This document shows, one piece after another, positions 36,761-45,584 of a stretch of 64,000 nucleotides of DNA. Every line of letters starts with the position of its first letter. The stretch's first letter is position 1. The position numbers and the translations under genes were made by a program. The notes below the pieces were generated by a model that made no database searches, had not been told where the DNA came from, and saw only the letters and a list, made by a program, of their open reading frames with translations. The stretch is from an uncultured Pseudomonadales bacterium (GTDB lineage Bacteria; Pseudomonadota; Gammaproteobacteria; Pseudomonadales; Cellvibrionaceae): NCBI GenBank assembly GCA_947489425.1, contig CANLDL010000001.1, forward strand, positions 496,001 through 560,000, in the 5' to 3' direction.

Positions 36761-37369
36761 ATGATTGATCAAAAAGCTATTAAAAAAGGGCTTAATGCTC
36801 TTAGTAAAGTCGACCAAGATATTGCTAAAGCCTATAAAAAGATTGGTCCTCCAGAACCTCGTATCCGAGAGAATAGCTTTGCAAGCTTTTTATCTATTAT
36901 TGTTGGCCAGCAAATTTCGACCAAAGCTGCCGCTGCAATTATGTCTCGCGTATCAAGCACATTACCCTCATTAACTGCCTCTAGCGTACTCGATATCGAT
37001 GAGCAGCAATTAAGAGACGCTGGCTTATCTTGGAGAAAAATTGAGTACGCAAAGGGCTTAGCACGCGCAGTTACGACAGGTGAGCTAGCTCTTGATAAAC
37101 TTGATTCAATGAGTGATCAAGAGGTTATTGAAAGTATTACTCGCTTGAGAGGTTTTGGCCCTTGGAGTGCTGAAATACACTTAATGTTCTCTCTACATCG
37201 CCCAGATGTATTCCCAGCTGATGATTTAGCACTACTCAATGCTTTAGCACACTTAAAAGGCCTAAAAGAAAGGCCTACACCTAAAAAAGCACGAGAAATA
37301 GTCGATCACTGGTCACCTAATAAGAGCGTAGGTTCTTTGTTCTTATGGCATTATTATCACCAGCTATAA
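36761..37369 (+). CDS. DNA-3-methyladenine glycosylase II family (AlkA-like HhH-GPD)
   Basis: A 202-residue base-excision glycosylase of the HhH-GPD superfamily, without the N-terminal TBP-like domain of E. coli AlkA. FASFLSIIVGQQISTKAAAAI is the conserved start of the fold, then LRGFGPWSAEIHLMF (hairpin-helix-hairpin plus GPWSA) and FPADDLALLNA with the catalytic Asp. It removes alkylated bases. The lack of an AdaA/ogt neighbour suggests constitutive housekeeping repair. Confidence 0.92.
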   Translation: MIDQKAIKKGLNALSKVDQDIAKAYKKIGPPEPRIRENSFASFLSIIVGQQISTKAAAAIMSRVSSTLPSLTASSVLDIDEQQLRDAGLSWRKIEYAKGLARAVTTGELALDKLDSMSDQEVIESITRLRGFGPWSAEIHLMFSLHRPDVFPADDLALLNALAHLKGLKERPTPKKAREIVDHWSPNKSVGSLFLWHYYHQL

Positions 37370-37436
37370 CACAAAGCTAGTGCCAGCCACAAAATAATCA
37401 AAGTGGCATTACTTGTACAAAAAACACTCTTAATTG

Positions 37437-37445
37437 CCCCCCCCC
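37437..37445 (+). repeat. C9 homopolymer tract upstream of the DM13 gene
   Basis: Nine consecutive C at 37437-37445, followed by TACCCC, lie ~137 bp before the DM13 start in otherwise AT-rich sequence. Homopolymers of this length are prone to slippage and can vary promoter spacing; no function is shown. Confidence 0.6.
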
Positions 37446-37581
37446 TACCCCATATTTCTTAACTGGATAACTTTTTATCAAAAATAATAATAATTTATTG
37501 TAACCAGTTTTCTATACCTGACATCTAATAAGCAACAACATTAATGTTGCTATTTTTTAAATAAATTGTTTTGGAGTTATT

Positions 37582-37971
37582 ATGAATACAAAATTTTTAA
37601 CAAGCCTACTTATTGCTTTACCGCTACTTGCTTTCTCTTTGTTTGGCCATGCAGCAGGTTCTGCAAAAACTGGCGAATTCACAGGTGCAAGTGATCATAT
37701 TACAACCGGTAAAGTTAGTGTTGTTAAAACTCCTGAAGGATATGCCGTTGTGCTAGGTGCAGATTTTTCATTGGATGGCGCACCAGACCCTAAAGTTGGT
37801 TTCGGTAAAGATGGCAAATATGCTACTGAAGCTCAACTTGGTCACCTAATTTCTAAAAAAGGCGAACAAGCGTATATTGTTCCTGCATCAGTTAATGTTA
37901 AAGATTTCAATGAAGTTTACATTTGGTGTGAAAAGTTCAGCGTACCACTAGGTGTTGCAACCATTAAGTAA
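37582..37971 (+). CDS. Secreted DM13-domain protein
   Basis: A 129-residue protein with a Sec signal peptide (MNTKFLTSLLIALPLLAFSLFGHAA, cut after HAA). The mature part is one DM13 domain: TGEFTGASDHITTGKVSVV, YAVVLGADFSLDGAPDPKVGFG, and the C-terminal VYIWCEKFSVPLGVATI with the family's conserved Cys. DM13 domains are proposed electron-transfer or redox modules. A GGAGT stretch is upstream. It is monocistronic, with a strong terminator straight after; the ECF sigma gene lies ~330 bp further on the same strand. Confidence 0.9.
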   Translation: MNTKFLTSLLIALPLLAFSLFGHAAGSAKTGEFTGASDHITTGKVSVVKTPEGYAVVLGADFSLDGAPDPKVGFGKDGKYATEAQLGHLISKKGEQAYIVPASVNVKDFNEVYIWCEKFSVPLGVATIK

Positions 37972-37982
37972 CCCCCCCTATT

Positions 37983-38016
37983 GGGTAGGTATTTAATAAT
38001 GCCTACCCGTTTTTTT
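37983..38016 (+). terminator. Intrinsic terminator after the DM13 gene
   Basis: GGGTAGG (37983-37989) pairs with CCTACCC (38002-38008) and is followed by G and seven T (38010-38016). It lies just 12 bp after the stop codon. Confidence 0.88.
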
Positions 38017-38305
38017 AAGCCTTTGTGATTACAAGACTAATAGTTAGCAGATTATTATGCTTTTAGTAAAAGCAGTATAAGCAACACATAATTTATGTAG
38101 TATTTAGGTAATCTAGCAGTCGTTATTCTTATTACTTTCTTTTGATTCAGAGAATACCAGTATCGTTTAACTGTATATCTAGTAATCAGAGTTAGCGATA
38201 AAGCGCGATTGTTACGCTCTTAGAGGGAGATTTCAATAAGAACTGTTATAGTATATTATGCGGCAAAATACAACATCGACACTAAAGCTGGTTTTATACT
38301 AAAGT

Positions 38306-38911
38306 ATGGATTTATCAAGAAATATTGACATAATTGATCTACCTGAAGACCAACTAATCGAGAAACTTAAAAACGGCGACCCAGCCAGTTTTGAGTTTAT
38401 TGTTAGAGAGTATGGTGGCTATATGCTTACTATAGCTAAACGTTATTTAGGCAGTGAGGCCGATGCACAGGATGCCGTACAAGACGCTTATGCACAGGCA
38501 TTTAGAGGGATTAATAATTTTCAAGGTCGCTCTAGCTTAAAAAGCTGGTTACATAGAATAGTGGTGAACGCATCTTTAATGAAATTGCGTACATATAAAC
38601 GCCGTCCTATTGATTTGATCGATGATATTCCCTCACTATTTGACAGTAATGGCAAGCGAATAGAGACAGCAGCCGAAGTCACATTATCAATAGAAGAAGT
38701 CGCCATTGATAGCCGCCAGCGAGCACTTATCAGGCAGCAAATCGATGCTTTACCAGAAACGGCCAAAAATCTTTTACTTTTACGGGATATCGAGGGCTAC
38801 AGTACGATAGAAGTTTCTGAGCTATTAGGCATATCAGTTTCGTCAGTGAAAACAGGCTTACATCGTGCAAGGCAAGCACTAAAGAAAAAACTCGAAATTC
38901 AACAGCGTTAA
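38306..38911 (+). CDS. ECF (extracytoplasmic function) sigma factor
   Basis: A 201-residue group IV sigma factor. Region 2 is ASFEFIVREYGGYMLTIAKRYLG...DAQDAVQDAYAQAFRGINNFQG, with the linking LKSWLHRIVVNASLMKLR; region 4 is LPETAKNLLLLRDIEGYSTIEVSELLGIS followed by SSVKTGLHRARQALKK. The linker of ~40 residues is a little long. It is 6 bp from a zinc-binding anti-sigma gene. The target promoters are unknown. The ~330-bp upstream region holds only the DM13 terminator and its own presumed promoter. Confidence 0.95.
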   Translation: MDLSRNIDIIDLPEDQLIEKLKNGDPASFEFIVREYGGYMLTIAKRYLGSEADAQDAVQDAYAQAFRGINNFQGRSSLKSWLHRIVVNASLMKLRTYKRRPIDLIDDIPSLFDSNGKRIETAAEVTLSIEEVAIDSRQRALIRQQIDALPETAKNLLLLRDIEGYSTIEVSELLGISVSSVKTGLHRARQALKKKLEIQQR

Positions 38912-38917
38912 CTTATT

Positions 38918-39214
38918 ATGAATACAGATGATTCTAAAAACATCATGAATGGTGATTCGATACCTTCAATCAACTGCAAAAGTTTTGATGCTTTTATTGT
39001 GGATTATATTGATGATAACCTAAAGGATGAGGAGAAAAAAATTTTTATTCGGCATTTGATTGAATGTGCACCATGTAAAAAATATTTAGAAGATTACCAA
39101 AATAGTATTGCTCTGAGCGAAGCTGCTTTTTCTAACGATGAAAAAAACCCCAAAAAAGAAATACCAGAGCAATTGGTCAGTGCCATTTTAGCAGCAAGAC
39201 AGAGTGCTAAATAA
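38918..39214 (+). CDS. Zinc-finger (ZAS/zf-HC2) anti-sigma factor, soluble
   Basis: A 98-residue protein with the H-x3-C-x2-C zinc motif in RHLIECAPCKKYLEDY and the preceding FIVDYIDDNL helix of anti-sigma domains. No membrane segment follows, so it is a cytosolic anti-sigma factor like RsrA/ChrR-type regulators that sense thiol or oxidative stress. It would hold the neighbouring sigma factor inactive. Its 3' end overlaps the convergent NSS transporter gene by 8 bp. Confidence 0.85.
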   Translation: MNTDDSKNIMNGDSIPSINCKSFDAFIVDYIDDNLKDEEKKIFIRHLIECAPCKKYLEDYQNSIALSEAAFSNDEKNPKKEIPEQLVSAILAARQSAK

Positions 39215-40571
39215 TACGATTATAGAAAACAACGGCGATAATCAACGGGCAAATAAACCGGACATAAAATGGCCATATAAGCCAAAAAATGCCAGTCTCG
39301 ACATCACTAAAACCTTGCTTGATTTCCTTAAGTAGTAAATCCCTTCTCCATATCCAACCAACAAACACACACAATAATAAACCAATTAGTGGCTCACTAT
39401 ACTTTGTTGTTATCGCAATAACCAAACCAAAAAGCTCGCCGAAGTTATAAATTATAAAAACGCTGACTAAAAAAATTACTAGTCCAATCAGCCATGTTGC
39501 TTTTTTTCTAGCGACACTATGCCTCTCAACGGCAAGTGCAACCGGCACCTCCAACATAGAAATACTTGAGGTCAAAGCAGCAATCGTCATTAATATAAAA
39601 AAGACAATAGCAACAATATAACCCGCTAACCCCATAGTAGAAAATAACGCTGGTAATACTGTAAATAGTAAAGTATCTTCGCTTAACAGCTGCCCTGCCG
39701 TAGTATATATTTGCACTCCATTATGCTCAGCAACAAACATCGCAGGAATAATTAACAAACCCGCTAAAATGGCTATACCTATATCAACAAAGGTAACAGC
39801 TACGCCTAATTTTGGTAGATTTTCTTTTTTACTAATATATGAGCCATAAATTAGCATAGTACCCACACCCAGAGAGAGCGAGAAAAACGCTTGCCCCATA
39901 GCACTGATGAGCAAGCTTGAGTCAAATACACGTGAGAAATCTGGCTTTAAGTAAAGTGACCAACCTGCTATAGCCCCCTCAAGGGTTGCAACATAGACGA
40001 TAAGCACAACAATAATAAGTAATAGCAAAGGCATTAAACGCCGAGACCATCGCTCAATACCTGCACGCACGCCCCTTTGTACAATACTCATTGTCAGCAA
40101 GTAAAAAAGAAGGCAAAACAATAAATTACGAGAAGCACTAAAAGAAGTTAACCACTCGGCCAAGTATGACAAACCGAGCAAATTTGCAATAGGCGCGACT
40201 GCAAAAGCAATCATCCAACCAGCAACGATGGCATAAAAACTGAGAATTAAACTCGCCGTTAATACACCCCAAAACCCAATACCTTGACTGACTTTTTTTA
40301 TCCAAGTGCCAAAAATATTGGTTTTACTTTCAGAAACCTCTTCCAAAGCTGTCACAATATTAGATTGAGCAGCACGACCAATAATTAGCTCTGCCATTAA
40401 TACAGGGTATGCTAGTAAAAAAGTTAAAAAGATATAGACTAAAACGAAGGCACCACCACCGTTACTTGCAACCTGTGTTGGAAACCCCCAAATATTACCA
40501 AGGCCAACCGCAGAGCCTGCTGCTGCAAGAATAAAACCTAAGCGGGATGAAAACCCTCCACGTGTATCCAT
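39207..40571 (-). CDS. Neurotransmitter:sodium symporter (NSS/SNF) family transporter
   Basis: A 454-residue protein with about eleven to twelve membrane segments and the NSS signature GFILAAAGSAVGLGNIWGFPTQ followed by GGGAFVLVY, forming the Na+ and substrate sites in TM1. LIIGRAAQSN and FFSLSLGVGTMLIYGSY (TM6) match LeuT-like bacterial proteins. It should take up an amino acid or amine with Na+. It is 26 bp downstream of the ABM gene start-ordered unit on the same strand. Confidence 0.93.
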   Translation of the reverse strand: MDTRGGFSSRLGFILAAAGSAVGLGNIWGFPTQVASNGGGAFVLVYIFLTFLLAYPVLMAELIIGRAAQSNIVTALEEVSESKTNIFGTWIKKVSQGIGFWGVLTASLILSFYAIVAGWMIAFAVAPIANLLGLSYLAEWLTSFSASRNLLFCLLFYLLTMSIVQRGVRAGIERWSRRLMPLLLLIIVVLIVYVATLEGAIAGWSLYLKPDFSRVFDSSLLISAMGQAFFSLSLGVGTMLIYGSYISKKENLPKLGVAVTFVDIGIAILAGLLIIPAMFVAEHNGVQIYTTAGQLLSEDTLLFTVLPALFSTMGLAGYIVAIVFFILMTIAALTSSISMLEVPVALAVERHSVARKKATWLIGLVIFLVSVFIIYNFGELFGLVIAITTKYSEPLIGLLLCVFVGWIWRRDLLLKEIKQGFSDVETGIFWLIWPFYVRFICPLIIAVVFYNRII

Positions 40572-40597
40572 AATAGTACTTAACCTTTAGAGCATCT

Positions 40598-40945
40598 TTA
40601 CAAATGATATTTTTGGCTATCGATAGGAGCTTGTTCACGTTCTTGCAAAGTATAATCTCTCTCAACACTAGCAACACGCAAACGATAATAATCAAAAATG
40701 GACTCTCGCCCTTTTATTTGCATGGCTCTATGCTCTTCTAGGTTACGCCATTGCTTAACCGCCTCTTCATCACGCCAAAAGGAAAGTGAAAGTAACTTTC
40801 CCTCTTCGGATAGGCTAGAGAAACGCTCGATAGAGATAAAACCATCGATAGTTTTTAAGTGTTGTTTGAGCTCAGCAGCAAGTGCCAGATACTCATCCAT
40901 TTTATTATTTTTAGGTTTGACTTCAAAAATAACAGCAATCATCAA
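40598..40945 (-). CDS. Antibiotic biosynthesis monooxygenase (ABM) domain protein
   Basis: A 115-residue protein with an ABM dimeric ferredoxin-like fold: IFEVKPKNNKMDEYLALAAELKQHLKTIDGFISIERF, then LLSLSFWRDEEAVKQWRNLEEHR. Members include haem-degrading and quinone-forming oxygenases and many proteins of unknown role. It lies directly upstream of the NSS transporter and may be cotranscribed. No substrate can be assigned. Confidence 0.85.
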   Translation of the reverse strand: MMIAVIFEVKPKNNKMDEYLALAAELKQHLKTIDGFISIERFSSLSEEGKLLSLSFWRDEEAVKQWRNLEEHRAMQIKGRESIFDYYRLRVASVERDYTLQEREQAPIDSQKYHL

Positions 40946-41011
40946 ATCATCTCCACTTTATGATTAGTATTATCCTCAATGATCTGTTTATTAAGAAGCT
41001 TGTAGCTTACA

Positions 41012-41641
41012 TTATTTTAATAATATAGCCATGGTGTTATTTAAATTATCGTGCAATATTTTCAGCTGCTCGGTCGTTGCGTTGCTATCATCGAGAGAAT
41101 TGGAGTTTAGTAAGTGCTGATAGACAATGCCATTAATAATACAATTATACTGAGCTGCTAACGTCGATGCATTAATATGATATTCACTTAAAGTACTATC
41201 GCTAACAATCCAGTCAACTACACTGTCATGGCGCTGCTTATTAATATGCGCAACAATTTTCTTGAGATCGGCATCATCACCCAATGCTTCAAACCATAAA
41301 ATATAAAATGCTTTTACATTATCGTAATTTTTATCTAGTACTTTAAAGTGTATATCGGTACAAGAATGAATCGCTTGAAGTCCTTTTTTACCTGCCGTCG
41401 CTTCCTTTAAATAATATAACCAGTAGTGATGAAGCTTACTGAGAACAAAAGCAAATAAGCTTGACTTAGAACCAAAGCGATAACCTGCTAAACCACGACT
41501 ATAGCCTGCTTTTTCTCCCACTTCTTTTAATGTGGTTTTTTCTGTCCCTTTGGTAAGAATTAGCTCAACTGCCGCGGCAAGCATTAGCTTATCCGACTGA
41601 TTAATACGTTCTTGATTAGATAATTTTTTTTCTTTAAGCAT
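41012..41641 (-). CDS. TetR-family transcriptional regulator
   Basis: A 209-residue regulator. The N-terminal HTH is typical: AAAVELILTKGTEKTTLKEVGEKAGYSRGLAGYRFGSKSSLF. The C-terminal ligand domain is helical and unassigned. It lies 74 bp downstream of the acyl-CoA dehydrogenase on the same strand, separated by an inverted repeat, and probably controls that gene and/or the thiolase. It might respond to an acyl-CoA or the acid itself. Confidence 0.9.
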   Translation of the reverse strand: MLKEKKLSNQERINQSDKLMLAAAVELILTKGTEKTTLKEVGEKAGYSRGLAGYRFGSKSSLFAFVLSKLHHYWLYYLKEATAGKKGLQAIHSCTDIHFKVLDKNYDNVKAFYILWFEALGDDADLKKIVAHINKQRHDSVVDWIVSDSTLSEYHINASTLAAQYNCIINGIVYQHLLNSNSLDDSNATTEQLKILHDNLNNTMAILLK

Positions 41642-41666
41642 ATGTATAATACTAACTGGTGATTAA

Positions 41667-41699
41667 CTCATGGTTGCCAATACTATGACAAACCATGAG
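41667..41699. promoter_or_regulatory. Inverted repeat between acyl-CoA dehydrogenase and tetR
   Basis: CTCATGGTT (41667-41675) and AACCATGAG (41691-41699) are perfect 9-bp arms separated by 15 bp, 26 bp upstream of the tetR start. It could be an operator for the TetR protein or a hairpin after the acyl-CoA dehydrogenase gene; there is no T-run after it in the direction of transcription. Confidence 0.45.
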
Positions 41700-41715
41700 A
41701 AAGTTTATTGTTAAT

Positions 41716-43485
41716 TTATAGCTGGTCTACAGGGATACTCATCACGCAATTACCTGTCGTCTCAATAGTTTGCTGGTAGGCAGCTGCACGTGGTAGAACA
41801 TGCTTCATGTAAAAACGTGTAGTCGCTAACTTATTATCGCAAAACTCTTTCGATAATTCATCATCACCCTGTACTGCAAGTGAAGCACGAGCCATTTGCC
41901 AAGCACCACATACAGTCCCCGCTAGCATCAATAAATTAACTGATACCGAGCCTGCAAAATCATAATCACTTTTAATATTGGCAAAAATAGAGCTAACCGC
42001 CGATTCTAGGCAAGAAATACCCCATTGTAGATCGATACCAATATCGGCAAGATCTGATTGAGATAGCTCTTCAGTAACCGCTTTCATGTCACTAATTAAT
42101 GAACGCATCCCCTCACCTTTATCACGCAATAATTTACGACCAATTAGGTCATTCGATTGAATGCCTGTTGTGCCTTCGTAAATCGTTGTAATACGTGCAT
42201 CGCGGTAATGCTGTGCCATACCAGTCTCTTCAATAAACCCCATACCGCCAATAACCTGCACACCAAGACTAGTAACTTCTTGGGCAATCTCTGTAGACCA
42301 ACCTTTTAGTATGGGAATCAATAAATCCATACGAGTTTGGTGCGCGGCTTTTAAAACATCATTTGTATTATTTTTACTGTGATCGTAGCTTTCGCTGCCC
42401 ACATAACAAACAGCGCGAGAGGCTTCGGTTAAACTGCGCATCAACATGAGCATACGGCGAACATCCGCGTGTTCTGCAATACATACTTTACTATCGTGCC
42501 CTGGTTTTTCACCCTGAATACGCTCACGTGCATACTCAACAGCCCCTTGATAAGAACGCTCTGAAAGACTCACACCTTCGAGTCCCACCTCTAAGCGCGC
42601 ATGAATCATCATGGTAAACATACAAGCAAGGCCATTATGTTTTTCACCGACTAAGTAACCGATAGCGCCTTCTTTTTCACCTAGATTCATAACGCAAGTG
42701 GGACTCGCATGAATACCTAATTTATGCTCCACAGAGCTTGCCTTGGAGTCATTTAATTCACCCAAGCTACCATCATCATTAACGAGGTATTTGGGCACTA
42801 AGAATAAAGAAATACCTTTAACACCTTCTGGTGCATCAGGAAGGCGTGCCAATACAAACTGAATAACATTTTCAGTCATGTCATGATCACCCCAAGTAAT
42901 AAATATTTTATTACCACTAACAAGGTAATGATCTCCACTAGGTTCTGCTTTTGCTCTTAGTGCCGCAAGGTCAGATCCCGCCTGAGGCTCTGTTAACAAC
43001 ATAGTGCCGGACCATTGGCCTGAAATCATTTTTTCAAGATATTTTTCTTTAAGTTCATCACTACCGTGTGCAAGCAATGCATCGATACCACCTGCTGATA
43101 ACATTGGGCATAGAGCAAATGCCATATTTGAGCTATTCCAAAATTCACTTGTCGCCATATGTAACGTAAAAGGCAGGCCTTGCCCCCCAAAGTCTTGAGG
43201 CTGTGCGAGACTAATCCAACCGCTTTCTACAAATTTGTCATAGGCTTCTTTAAAGCCTGGTGCTGCTTTAACACCAGTCTCATCTATCGTCACACCATTT
43301 TGGTCACCACTCCAATTTAATTCAGCTAATTCTTCCTGCGAGAACTTACCTGCTTCTTCTAAAATAGCAGCAACAATATCTGGTGTAGCATCTTCAAAAC
43401 CTGGTAGCTTTGCTATCTCATCCATTTGGCATAAATGTTTTAGAACAAAGTTTACTTCTTCAACGGGTGCGATATATTTAGTCAT
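41716..43485 (-). CDS. Acyl-CoA dehydrogenase (DmdC-like, long form)
   Basis: A 589-residue flavoprotein of the acyl-CoA dehydrogenase family. TMLLTEPQAGSDLAALRAKA and FITWGDHDM form the FAD/substrate region; ARITTIYEGTTGIQSNDLIGRKL carries the motif before the FAD adenine site. The extended C-terminus (~130 residues past the classic end) is typical of the 3-methylmercaptopropionyl-CoA dehydrogenase (DmdC)-like branch, many members of which act on fatty or aromatic acyl-CoAs. It is 81 bp downstream of the thiolase gene on the same strand; together they make a beta-oxidation pair without the hydratase/dehydrogenase genes. Confidence 0.92.
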   Translation of the reverse strand: MTKYIAPVEEVNFVLKHLCQMDEIAKLPGFEDATPDIVAAILEEAGKFSQEELAELNWSGDQNGVTIDETGVKAAPGFKEAYDKFVESGWISLAQPQDFGGQGLPFTLHMATSEFWNSSNMAFALCPMLSAGGIDALLAHGSDELKEKYLEKMISGQWSGTMLLTEPQAGSDLAALRAKAEPSGDHYLVSGNKIFITWGDHDMTENVIQFVLARLPDAPEGVKGISLFLVPKYLVNDDGSLGELNDSKASSVEHKLGIHASPTCVMNLGEKEGAIGYLVGEKHNGLACMFTMMIHARLEVGLEGVSLSERSYQGAVEYARERIQGEKPGHDSKVCIAEHADVRRMLMLMRSLTEASRAVCYVGSESYDHSKNNTNDVLKAAHQTRMDLLIPILKGWSTEIAQEVTSLGVQVIGGMGFIEETGMAQHYRDARITTIYEGTTGIQSNDLIGRKLLRDKGEGMRSLISDMKAVTEELSQSDLADIGIDLQWGISCLESAVSSIFANIKSDYDFAGSVSVNLLMLAGTVCGAWQMARASLAVQGDDELSKEFCDNKLATTRFYMKHVLPRAAAYQQTIETTGNCVMSIPVDQL

Positions 43486-43566
43486 GTTTTAATCCTGTAT
43501 TCTTTATTGTGTTCAATTTTTTAGTTTATTTATATACTGTGAGGTATGTATCTCTATCAACTCTCG

Positions 43567-44745
43567 CTAGAGTAATTCAATAGCAATAGCTGTTCCTTCA
43601 CCGCCACCAATACAAAGGCTAGCTACGCCTTTTGTTTTTCCAATACGCTTAAGTGCATAGAGTAATGTCACTATCAGTCGCGCGCCCGATGCACCAATAG
43701 GATGCCCCAACGCTGTAGCACCACCATTAACATTCACTTTTTCGTAGGGAAGTTTAAGTTCATTGATAGCAGCCATAGCCACCATTGCAAATGCTTCATT
43801 CACCTCAAACAAATCGACATCATCAATACTCCAATCGATCTTCTCTAAGAGCTTTTTAATTGCCCCTATGGGTGCGTGAGTGAATCGCTCAGGCTCGTGA
43901 GAATGCGTAGCATGCGCTTTAATTACCGCTAATGGAGTTAAGCCAAGATCTTTGGCTTTATCAGCTCTCATAAGCACTAATGCCGCTGCGCCATCGGAAA
44001 TAGAACTTGCATTGGCTGCGGTCACTAAACCATCTTTGCCAAAAGCAGGCCTTAGCGTTGGAATTTTTTCTGGCTTTGCTTTTTGAGGCGATTCATCAAC
44101 AGCAACGCTTATATCACCTTTACGGTTTTTAACTGTAACAGGTGTGATTTCATCCTTAAAATAACCGTTACTTACTGCATGTTGAGCACGTTTAAGCGAC
44201 TCAATGGCATAATTATCCATCTCTTCACGTGTCATACCATCCGCTTTTGAATTGATATCAGCAAAACAGCCCATCAATTGCCCATCGTAAGCATTTTGTA
44301 GGCCATCATAAAACATATGATCGACAATCTCGCCATGCCCTAGACGTTGGCCCCCACGCGCTTTAGGCAAAAAGTATGGAGCTAGAGACATGTTTTCCAT
44401 ACCACCAGCTACTGCTGTATTAATACTGCCTGCTTTTATTTGGTCAAAGGCCAGCATCACGCTTTTCATACCGGAGCCACAAACTTTACTAATAGTAGTA
44501 GCTGACGTACTTTGGGGTAACTCGGCGCCAAGCGTGGCTTGCCTGGCAGGTGCTTGCCCTAGGCCAGCACTAAGTACATTACCCATTAATACTTCATCAA
44601 TAATGTCTTTTTCTATCCCAGCACGTTCAATTGCAGCTTTAATAGCTGTTGCGCCTAAAGCGGGTGCAGTTGTTGTACTTAACTCTCCTTGAAATGCACC
44701 CATTGGGGTCCTTGCAGCACTTACAATCACGATATCTGAAGTCAT
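43567..44745 (-). CDS. Acetyl-CoA C-acetyltransferase (thiolase)
   Basis: A 392-residue thiolase, the usual size. The acyl-accepting Cys is in ISKVCGSGMKSVML (~residue 89), VNVNGGATALGHPIGASGAR carries the active His, and CIGGGEGTAI near the end carries the second Cys. It condenses or cleaves acetyl-CoA units. The length and NGGATALGHPIG motif favour a biosynthetic-type/short-chain (PhaA/AtoB-like) enzyme, but it pairs with the acyl-CoA dehydrogenase for degradation too. Confidence 0.95.
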   Translation of the reverse strand: MTSDIVIVSAARTPMGAFQGELSTTTAPALGATAIKAAIERAGIEKDIIDEVLMGNVLSAGLGQAPARQATLGAELPQSTSATTISKVCGSGMKSVMLAFDQIKAGSINTAVAGGMENMSLAPYFLPKARGGQRLGHGEIVDHMFYDGLQNAYDGQLMGCFADINSKADGMTREEMDNYAIESLKRAQHAVSNGYFKDEITPVTVKNRKGDISVAVDESPQKAKPEKIPTLRPAFGKDGLVTAANASSISDGAAALVLMRADKAKDLGLTPLAVIKAHATHSHEPERFTHAPIGAIKKLLEKIDWSIDDVDLFEVNEAFAMVAMAAINELKLPYEKVNVNGGATALGHPIGASGARLIVTLLYALKRIGKTKGVASLCIGGGEGTAIAIELL

Positions 44746-44782
44746 AGATTACCTATTAGCTTGTATACATTGCGTCAAGCAT

Positions 44783-44815
44783 ACATCAGCTTGCTTACAA
44801 CAAGCAAGTTGATGT
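44783..44815. promoter_or_regulatory. Long inverted repeat upstream of the thiolase gene
   Basis: Two 14-bp arms (44783-44796 and 44802-44815) around a 5-nt centre pair with a single G/T mismatch, 38 bp upstream of the thiolase start. It may be an operator in the thiolase promoter or an mRNA hairpin; in the plus direction it is followed by GTTTT. It is unlike the repeat at 41667. Confidence 0.5.
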
Positions 44816-45020
44816 GTTTTATAATTTACCATTAACGATAGTTTGGGCGAGTAGTGGTTAAGACGTTATCTAATGCTTGTTCAGCTTACGTTCAGTAATG
44901 GTCAGGTAAAGTGTTTAAATGCCAAAGTATTAACTGTTTAACAGTATAATATTTTATTTGTAGGAACATGAACTAAACAATTGAAGTAATCTCTAAATGA
45001 TAATTAGGTAGGAGAATTCC

Positions 45021-45491
45021 GTGAAAAATCGATCTGTTTTAATTTTAACACTAAGTTCAGCATTATTTTTAGGTGCCTGTGCAACGGGTGGCTTAACTGG
45101 CGAAAGCTATAGTCGGCAAGATGCACGTCAAGTACAACAAGTAGAGTTTGGTAGTGTGTTATCTGCACGCCCTGTTGTTATTGAAGGTAACAAAGATTCC
45201 GCTGTTGGCGCTGTTAGTGGTGGTGTTATTGGCGGTATTGCCGGCAACTCTGTTGGTGATGGACGTGGTCGTGTATTAGCAACAGCCGTCGGTGCTATCG
45301 TTGGTGGTATTGTTGGCCAAAAAGTTGAACAGAATGTAACACGTAAACAAGGGCAAGAGATTTCTATTCGTATGGAGTCTGGCGAGACTATTTCTGTCGT
45401 CCAAGAAGTAAAAGATAATAAGTTTTTCCAACCTGGTGACCGTGTCCGTCTATTAGATCTTCACGGGACTACTCGTGTCACCTATCTTTAA
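45021..45491 (+). CDS. SlyB/PcpY-type glycine-zipper outer membrane lipoprotein
   Basis: A 156-residue lipoprotein. The signal peptide ends with a lipobox (ALFLGACATG, acylated Cys ~20). The middle has the glycine zipper GAVSGGVIGGIAGNSVGDGRG and AVGAIVGGIVGQKVE, typical of 2TM-glycine-zipper proteins such as SlyB/Pcp. The C-terminal segment (SIRMESGETISVVQE and PGDRVRLL) is the usual small beta domain. It likely stabilises the outer membrane. AGGAG lies upstream. It is monocistronic, with a hairpin after it. Confidence 0.92.
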   Translation: MKNRSVLILTLSSALFLGACATGGLTGESYSRQDARQVQQVEFGSVLSARPVVIEGNKDSAVGAVSGGVIGGIAGNSVGDGRGRVLATAVGAIVGGIVGQKVEQNVTRKQGQEISIRMESGETISVVQEVKDNKFFQPGDRVRLLDLHGTTRVTYL

Positions 45492-45534
45492 TAGCCGTCT
45501 ATCACACCGCTAACAAGATAGGCCTCTTACTTAA

Positions 45535-45563
45535 GTGTATCGATAAATAATTTATTGATACAC
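45535..45563. terminator. Hairpin between convergent genes (candidate bidirectional terminator)
   Basis: A 13-bp stem with one mismatch and a 3-nt loop (arms 45535-45547 and 45551-45563) lies midway between the lipoprotein stop and the convergent hydroxylase stop. It lacks a T-run, so efficiency is uncertain. Confidence 0.5.
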
Positions 45564-45584
45564 ATAGTTTAGCTTTACATAAGA

